A DNA stretch of 64,000 bases from Embiotoca jacksoni (Eukaryota > Chordata > Actinopteri > Embiotocidae). Location: assembly GCA_022577435.1 (NCBI GenBank), contig JAKOON010000006.1:5286001-5350000 (forward strand). The letters run 5' to 3'. Shown here one piece after another: positions 56,701 through 64,000 of this stretch (its first letter is position 1; the number at the start of each line of letters is the position of its first letter). Under the pieces are notes generated by a model. The model had not been told where the DNA came from and ran no database searches. It worked only from the letters and a program-made list of their open reading frames with translations. The position numbers were made by a program, and so were the translations under genes.

Positions 56701-59700
56701 TGATTTATTGCTCTGACTAGTTTATTCCCCATTGCAGCAGTAGCAAAGGCTCAAAACCTTCATATGATGTAAATTGACATTCATTTCCTCAAGCCTCAGG
56801 GCAGCTAAAGAGCTTCTGTGTCGGGAATCCAACTGTGTTAATTCAGCAGAAAACCCGGTGGGAAAGTGTCTATTTAATTTGCCATACACTACTCTGATAA
56901 AAGTGTGGAAAATGCAACTGAAGTACATCTCCTGTTGGGACCATCTTGGTCTCTGAAATATTGTGACTGTGTTGCGAAGGATAATGACTTGAAGCACTGC
57001 CAATACATATTCACTGCAGGGTAACAGCAGGGTGGTACAAAGATATAAAGAACAGCAAAAAGTCTGGCATGTTCTGCCACTATGTAGTGTGTAACTCTGA
57101 TCAGGTTCATTCCTGTGGTAAGGGTACAGTTTCTGCTTGATTGCAGTAATACTATGATGGACTCAAAGCAGGTTCCAATAACACAAGTGAACTGCCAAAT
57201 CAAAGTGATAAATGATTTTTGCTGCTGTAAAACCTAGCTTGAATCAGTTCTTATTCAAGCAGAGCTTGAATTCCTTTTTGTTTGGTCCCTACACATTTAA
57301 CTTACATTTTTTTGGCGGAGAGAACTTGGGCATTGACAGTTATTAATTGTCTGACACTTTGGACTGTCAGCAAAACCATTAAGTGGTTGAGCTCGTTTTA
57401 AACCCCAGATTTATTCATTTTACTAGTGGTAGTTTTTTATTCACTTGTCGATTTTACATTGGCCTGTAAATGTTATCTAAATTGAACTTTAAATACAAAG
57501 TACAGCTGTTTTCTTGGCCATTTGAAAAGAAAACCATCTGGAGATTTTTTTTTTTACACAAAACATGTACTGTAGAAAGTTCAAGATTTACAGGTAATTC
57601 CCTCCAAACCTTTACAGTTAATGGATCAAAGAAAGTCAAGTTAGTTTGTTTTATGTTTACGCTGATAAACTGATAGCTTGATGGATCTTCTGAAATTTGT
57701 CACAACAAAAAGCCAAAGTCATTATAGGTACCAGCAGTCTAGCAACAAACAAGTTACAAGTCCGATATAATAATGGTAGTTATTATTCCTAATGCGTTGC
57801 TCTTCTCAGTTCTAAAACTGTAAATGTAAAGTATTTTAAATAACATAATGAACCTGGTTGTTTGTGCTTTGTTCAACTTGGCGGGATGTTACCAATATGG
57901 ATTTCAATAGTAGAGACAATAGCATCAACACCACTTTTTTTTTTTTTTTTTTTTTTTCTTATATCCATTGACTGAAGCCAGTGTATGAGATGGGAGAAGA
58001 AAACAGTAAATATTGCCTGGTGCCCTCGGTGTCTTTTGATTCAGCTATACGAGATTAAACTGAGGATAGAACTTCTGCAATGTCATCAAGAGTCAGCACA
58101 ATATTTGTATGACCTGTTCCTATAGATGAGTGGGATTTTAATAACAGATCCAACAGTTTAATGAATGAGGTTAGACTGTAATATTTGAGTTAGAAGTGGC
58201 TGTCTCGGTTGCTTCTCTAATATTTTTCTCGAATCAAATCTCCTTCTGAAGGCAAGTTCGCCTGCAGTTGCAACACGGTTGCAGAGGCACCTAACCTTGG
58301 TGACCTCATCGGTCTCGCCTGCCCAGGCAAAAGAGAGTTCTTGTCTCCCTGTGTCATCTTTATTATTAGCAGGGCTCACAGTGTGTGGATTGGGCTTGGC
58401 ATAACTGGTAAAGGTCAGCTAGGAGGTGGATGATGTGGCAGGGCCCAGGGGTAAGCTGAGGCAAGATGAGGAGGAAGTGAGGAGTGGTGGGTTATTACAT
58501 GGGGTGTTAGACTAAATGAAGCACAAGGAGTTCTTCAAGAGACTTATATAAGGAATTGAAGTGTTAAAGCAGTGTCAGAAATTGGATCCATGAGCTGGTT
58601 GTCAATGAGATAAAGCTGGGAATCCATATTAACGGCAAGATGTGAGCAGCATGCATATGTCCTCAGATCCAACTGTCTGTCAGCAGCACAAAGGAGCAGA
58701 GAGGAGAGGGGAAGGACAAACTGTCTTCTTTGGAAAAAGTTAGTTTTCAAGTAGGCCCATCAGGAACAAATCAGTGAAGTTTATAAGTATGAATTTATTG
58801 ATTTGCCCATGAAACCAGAGAGTTCTGTGAAACAGCGAGCCTAACCTGTCATTGCAGAAATGTTTGTGACATAAATGTAAATAACAGGAGGATTTTTCTT
58901 TTCTTAGGAAAAAATGTATTCAAAGCTTAAAAAATATGAAGGGTAAACCATGAGAATGTTATTCAAATCATCGTTTTAGTGGAACAAGTTTAAATGTATT
59001 CCATGCACGTTTTGCAATTAGATTCAGTAATGTATATTTTGTGCGTATGTGGCAGCTCTCATTAAAAATGTTTTACTCTATGCTGATACCAAACCTGATC
59101 CAACCAGCATTATATTTCTTTCAAAATGTATTTGCTGTTGCCAATGAGGAAAAAGACAGAATGCACCCAATTAGTTTTGTGAAATTAATAGAACAAAAAC
59201 ATGTATGGTTTCAGCAAATGCCCAAAACACATTTACATTTACTGAAGATGAAGTCCTACAACTGAACCTGTTGATTCCTCTGTTGACTGTTTGAAATGTT
59301 CACCTCATCGATCTTCACATTTGATTATTTTATTTTATTCCTCCTTTATTCCTTCCTTTTTTCTGGCAACATTTTCTTTCATTATATCAAAAGATTTTCT
59401 GCTACTGATTTGTGTGTGTACTTGGTTATGCTATCACCTACAAATCACAGCTAAGACTTACTTAAGGTCATGTTAATTAGGACTCTAGTTCAACCCAAGG
59501 CCTTTCAAAAATAGCACTAATCTATTAAGCCCCACAAACTTAACAGTGGCTTCTGACAGTATCATTGCTTCTCTTATTGTATGTGCTGGGAGTATAGATG
59601 TGAAAGAAATGACAGGCTCCTCTGAGATGTAGCCCACGTTGAGACGCTATTGTGTCTTTGGTCTCTCACATTACTCGGACTAAACCTCTCTTCAATTATC

Positions 59701-62700
59701 GCCTTTGAATACTGTATGTCTCTTGCCGGCAGGTTTTAAAATGAAAACCATGGTACACAATTCCTGACAAACAAAACTCATCCTGTTTTGTGACAGGACC
59801 AAAAAAAAAAAAAAAAATCTAATTTAAAGGTAATTTAGGAGTTAAGTGCAAGAAAAATCGCTGCAGAACAGTTGAAATGAATGAAAGAATGAATGACTCA
59901 GTGAATGAATAAATTCAGATTCTAACTTTTCTACAGTAAACATGCATTTCTGTCAAATCATCACTAACATGTTGCGATGATAAAACAATTGCATTGACAG
60001 TATGTTTTTAAATCAAGTTGACTTGCTTTGTTCTGAACAGCACAAAAAGAAAATATAACTGATTTGCTGGTGCACATGTTTCCATATTAGTCCTCAGCCG
60101 TATCAGACCGCTTCTACATTATTTGGTAGACGAAGACGCTGTGTCCCCGGTCTTCAACACAAGCACATTTATTTTTGTATTTTTTTAAGGACATTGTTGC
60201 AGTTAGTGGTGTGTACAGAAACACTACAATGGAATTAGCCGATGTGTTACCACAATTGGCGTAGTTTCTTTACAAATGAATCACTCTTCTTTTATTGCTG
60301 AGGGGAACTATTGAAACAGACCATGCCCTTCTGGGAAAAGTTAATTGTAAATGATAAGCATCTGCAGTGCATTCACTGTAATCATTTCTTGAGGATTTTC
60401 TAAGCAAATGTTTCACATGGAATTGGACCTGATTTGAATGTGTAGATGTGCAGCTTTTTGAACAAAGATCTTTAGCTATCAGCAGTCACCAGAGACAGGA
60501 AAAAGCATTTTGAATGACAGGTTGGTTGGAAGTGCCGTAAAACCTCTTCAACTCTGTTTTCTTTTTGTTTGTGCACATTAAATCTCTCTCAAGGAGAAAA
60601 AGAGTTTTGATAGTAAGCAAGTTTGCAACAGTGTGCGCCCATAGTTATTCCTCAGCATACCATTCAAAATGGGCCCCGAGCAGTGTGAGATAAGAGAAAC
60701 GATGACCACTTTCTGTTTCCAATATCGACATTCATCACTTGACCGAAGTACCTATTTCAACAGCAGGTCTGACAGCTAGGGCTGCTAGCTCTTGCCTTTG
60801 ACATATTTTTCAGGTCTCAGACACTTCTCCATCCCCCAATCTCAACCCTCAGATAACAGACAAAGCAGCTGGCATGTGGTTTGAAGGCAATCACTACTCT
60901 GGTTCTCAAGCACAACGCTGTATATAAAAATGATTTTCTGTAGTGTGATCGGTGGTAATGGACGTTTGACGTGATTCAAAAGTTGTGAATTGGCTGCTGG
61001 CATTGCTTGTTTGAAGTGTCATATTTGTGTCTGCAGCCGTGGGTCAGGAGTTTTGCTGAAATAAGTGTTACTGCTGACACGAAAACAGAAGCCACGTCCA
61101 CAGTACATCAGAGCACTGAGCAAGTGTGCAGTGTAGTTAAAGACATTTAGAAAGAAGGCTTTTGATGTGGTGCACATGCTGTATATTTATCGTGGATTGG
61201 GGTTGTTACATTTTACAGTTACATATCAGTGCCATCTGAAAACATGCCAGTATTTTACAACTGCCAAAATAACAGTAACAGACATTTTAGCTCATTACTC
61301 CCCTTCAACCTTTTTAACCAGGGAATGATCCTTTTTTTTGGGCTACAATCATTACATTATCATAAAAAATAAAACAACACAGGTCTAAAACCTTTAGGGT
61401 TTGTTTTTTTTTTGTTTTTTTTTGTAAAAACATGTTGCCCTGATGTAATGCTGAAATACTACTACTTCATAGAGACAAAAAAAATTGAAATGCCTCTCAA
61501 TATAATGTAGTTCAGTACAACACCACCTTTAATGCTGAACTCTGTAATAGACATAATATGTAGTTAACAGGTATGTCAACAAACCTTGAGTATTATAAAC
61601 ATGTTTCTTGCAATTTGTTGGATGATCGGGAAAAAAATTATATCAATTGGGTGCAGGGATATGATACGTATTCTCACTCAACAAAAAGCAAAAAAAAATA
61701 AAGAGCAACAATTAAACGAGTTTGAATTTGGAAGTACACAGACTGACTGCCTGGAAGGGGTGGGTATCCAAACATTCAAAATGGCCAAATCCAACTATGG
61801 CATTGTAACAAGTTACAAATGGATAGAGTCCAAACTGCCTTCTTCCAAAATATAAAGAGATGCATTATATTTAAAAGGTGCAGACACATGCCCATACAGT
61901 GATGATCAGTCTTGCTAAATATGCTCGGAAACAGATGATTCCCTTTCTAGACTTGATTTCATGTTTTTGAGATACAGACTGTTAGGTTAGAAAAGACGAC
62001 ATTAACATATAATCGGTGAGTTTAAATTTGAGATGACCTCCACTGTTAAAGGTTTTAGAGAGAGCATGCAGGGGCAACATGGCTGATGGTTCAGTGTCTT
62101 ATCAAGGGACACAGCAGCAGCCCCGGGCAGAAACCTGACACTGATGACCAAATATTCGCTGGAAAATCCCATTAACAATTTCCAATCTGACACCGTTGGA
62201 GTCTATCAGTGCAAGAAAATGATGACACTGAGTAAAGTTTGATTGTTTGGCCATTTTAATGTAAGCAAAGAAACTCAAACACGTGGCTTCTGTTTACACA
62301 AGAGATATTTGTGTCAATCTCTGGAGAACTGGAAGGACTGAAATATTGATTCTGATTCCATCTTTGCTGCGACTTGGTCAAAATAGAAATCGAGCACCAG
62401 CCTCCCATAAATAATCCCATCTGTTGCAGTTGGACCTTAATTTCTTTGCAATTTCTATAAAACTGCCATCTGACAAGATATCTTCAAGCTAGAAGAAGCC
62501 TATGGTTGTACGTGGTATAAATGCTTTGACCACTTGTTTGGGAAAAACAAATGAAAAGCAGCTCTATAATCTACTACAACGGTACGTTTGTGAAAGAAAC
62601 TGGCACGTTTAACAATGTTTTTATGTGTGGAAAAAAGGCTATAAACTTATTTTCGAGTTGGATAAGAAGATAAATAACAATGTGAAAATAGCTTGGAAGT

Positions 62701-63479
62701 ACAAGGTTCATCATATAATTAACACATTACATCTTGTTTGGTAAAACCATACAAAAAAAATGTTTTTTACTTGATCATTCTAAACATAACTACAGCATAA
62801 CTTTTCTCTTTTGGCTGACAAGCAACTGTTACAGAAGCTTCCCAGAGGAGAAGTTTTAACAGATGTGCGCTAATGTTTAAATTTATTCACATTGTTTTGA
62901 GCACAATCCCGGTAGCATATCCCAAAATACATTTTGGCTGCGGTCAATCCAAATTCCCCTCATCCTTTTCTCTGAGGAACAGACCTTGTTAGTGTTGTGC
63001 AGACTGAACAGGAGGCTGCTTGGTTTCAGAGTGTGCAGAGACATTTACATTAATGACCATTCAGCGTTGGATGAAGGGCCTCAAAATTGTCAGTTTATAG
63101 AATGGTTTTATAGCCTGCGAGCCACAGCAGCGTGCACCTGCATTTTATGCAACTTGCCTGTTTTTCCCTCAGCACACAAATAAATGTTGCAATGCACAAT
63201 TTTGGTTCGACTGTGTTCTCTGACAGCAGTCTCACTCGAATGGCAAACGCGGGTGTGATGTATTCGACACACAGACGGGCATTTTAAGAATGTACCCTGC
63301 CGGGATTAAAAAGAAACAGGTCCTCATAAATCAAGAAAATAAGATGAATACAATAATTTTGGCTGGACAGCAACAGCTGTGGCGGGGCCAGAACTATAAA
63401 GCGAGTGTCTGTCACTGAGTGAGAGAAATATCAAAGAATTTAAGCTGCTGTGCTACAAAATGTGTGTTGAGTATAAAAT

Positions 63480-63628
63480 TATAAATGTTTTATTGTTCAC
63501 GTAAAAAGCATATTCAGCTGGTTTGGGTGGAGCTCAGCTACGTGAATGAATGTTAATATGCATGAGTAGCTCTCGGACACTTTCATTGTGCAAAAGTAGC
63601 TCAGAGGAAAAGAGGTTGGGGACTCCTG
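63480..63628. mobile_element. Possible terminus of a non-autonomous hAT element
   Basis: Ends in AGGTTGGGGACTCCTG (63613-63628), a close match to the terminal inverted repeat of many hAT-Charlie-type elements (CAGGGGTCCCCAACCT in reverse). It is preceded by GTAGCTC repeats (63566, 63596) usual near such ends. The opposite terminus was not found, so the start is arbitrary. Confidence 0.4.
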
Positions 63629-64000
63629 ATGTAGATTATCTTGTAACAAACGTGGAAAAGTTGGGATATATGTATTATATGTGGCACTGAGTGAACGTCA
63701 CTGAGAGACTCAGGTCTTTACACGCCTTGACAAAAGGCTAAAATGACAAAGCTTTCTTGATTCTCTTGGTCAACACTGATTACCTACTGACAGGGACAAA
63801 AAACATAAATGTTTAGGAATTCATCTGTTTCAGGGCATCTCCAACTCGCAGGACTGAAGGAGCTACTGTCATGGTAACAGATGACAGAGAGCCCCAGCCT
63901 CAGCAGGCTGCAGCTGTGCCAGCGGCACCAACAGCATATTAGGCAGGGTTCGTCATAATGTTTCGGTTTATTATGCGAATATAATTATAATTATTTACTG
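63629..64000. other. Window end, no gene seen
   Basis: No coding exon or repeat recognised. A short CA/GC-richer patch near 63880-63945 has several CAGC motifs but no open frame of note. Confidence 0.4.

Larger units (their letters stand above)
48930..63480. other. Gene desert downstream of tacr3
   Basis: About 14.5 kb of AT-rich DNA without a supported coding exon on either strand. Short open frames (for example 51319-51582 and 52288-52554 on the minus strand) show no family resemblance and no splice context. Contains a (CTTT)n, a (GT)n and homopolymer tracts, including about 23 T at 57935-57957. Stretches such as 60660-60960 look non-repetitive and could be distal regulatory DNA of tacr3 or a neighbour; this is untested. 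Confidence 0.5.

Overview
The window is vertebrate nuclear DNA, most likely from a percomorph-type teleost fish. The reasons are small GT-AG exons, long AT-rich introns, fish-type transposons, two secretory calcium-binding phosphoprotein (SCPP) genes plus part of a third, and a tachykinin receptor that reads as vertebrate TACR3. I found no bacterial or viral genes, no CRISPR array and no rRNA. All five protein-coding loci lie on the + strand. The right-hand half is dominated by one 17.7 kb gene and a gene desert.

Layout. (1) 1-12.2 kb: an SCPP cluster. The 3' part of a Pro/Ala-rich SCPP gene (exons 165-1197) is followed by a complete P/Q-rich SCPP gene resembling scpp5 (CDS 2767-4402, 173 aa) and a complete acidic Ala/Val/Asp-rich SCPP gene (CDS 9635-11661, 247 aa). 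All introns are phase 0. In the two complete genes the signal peptide is alone on the second exon, and both promoters carry the same GTGATTGGCT element just upstream of a TATA box. A decayed Tc1/mariner-type element (5541-6494) and a perfect 16-bp hairpin lie between them. (2) 13.8-17.6 kb: an eight-exon cyclic-nucleotide-gated channel alpha subunit, closest to CNGA1 (733 aa), with charged Glu/Lys-rich stretches at both ends. (3) 17.6-29.7 kb: intergenic DNA with repeats. These are a MITE-like copy, a deleted hAT element with target-site duplications (21669-23243), an internally deleted I/Nimb-type LINE (about 23407-24799), a perciform-type dispersed repeat, a tRNA-derived SINE (minus strand, 27438-27712) and a perfect 15-bp palindrome. 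(4) 30.0-47.8 kb: tacr3 (neurokinin-3 receptor), five coding exons, 412 aa, with an 11.1 kb third intron. That intron holds a GT repeat joined to a G-quadruplex-like tract and a minisatellite. (5) 47.8-64 kb: no supported coding gene; microsatellites and a hAT-like terminus near 63.6 kb.

How the genes relate. The SCPP genes encode secreted, probably Fam20C-phosphorylated matrix proteins of teeth, scales or bone and arose by tandem duplication; a homologous exon pair is visible between the first two. The CNG channel subunit (sensory cGMP-gated cation current) and tacr3 (Gq-coupled receptor for neurokinin B) are functionally unrelated neighbours. In human the corresponding genes are spread along chromosome 4, so the block probably preserves ancestral linkage. 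Intron-exon structures were inferred by eye from splice consensus, reading-frame continuity and remembered family sequences; no alignment or RNA evidence was available. I did not find a convincing undescribed biological system. The most interesting items are the shared SCPP promoter and exon architecture, two GC-AG introns in SCPP genes, the charged tail of the CNG channel, the in-frame deletion in the hAT element and several perfect inverted repeats.
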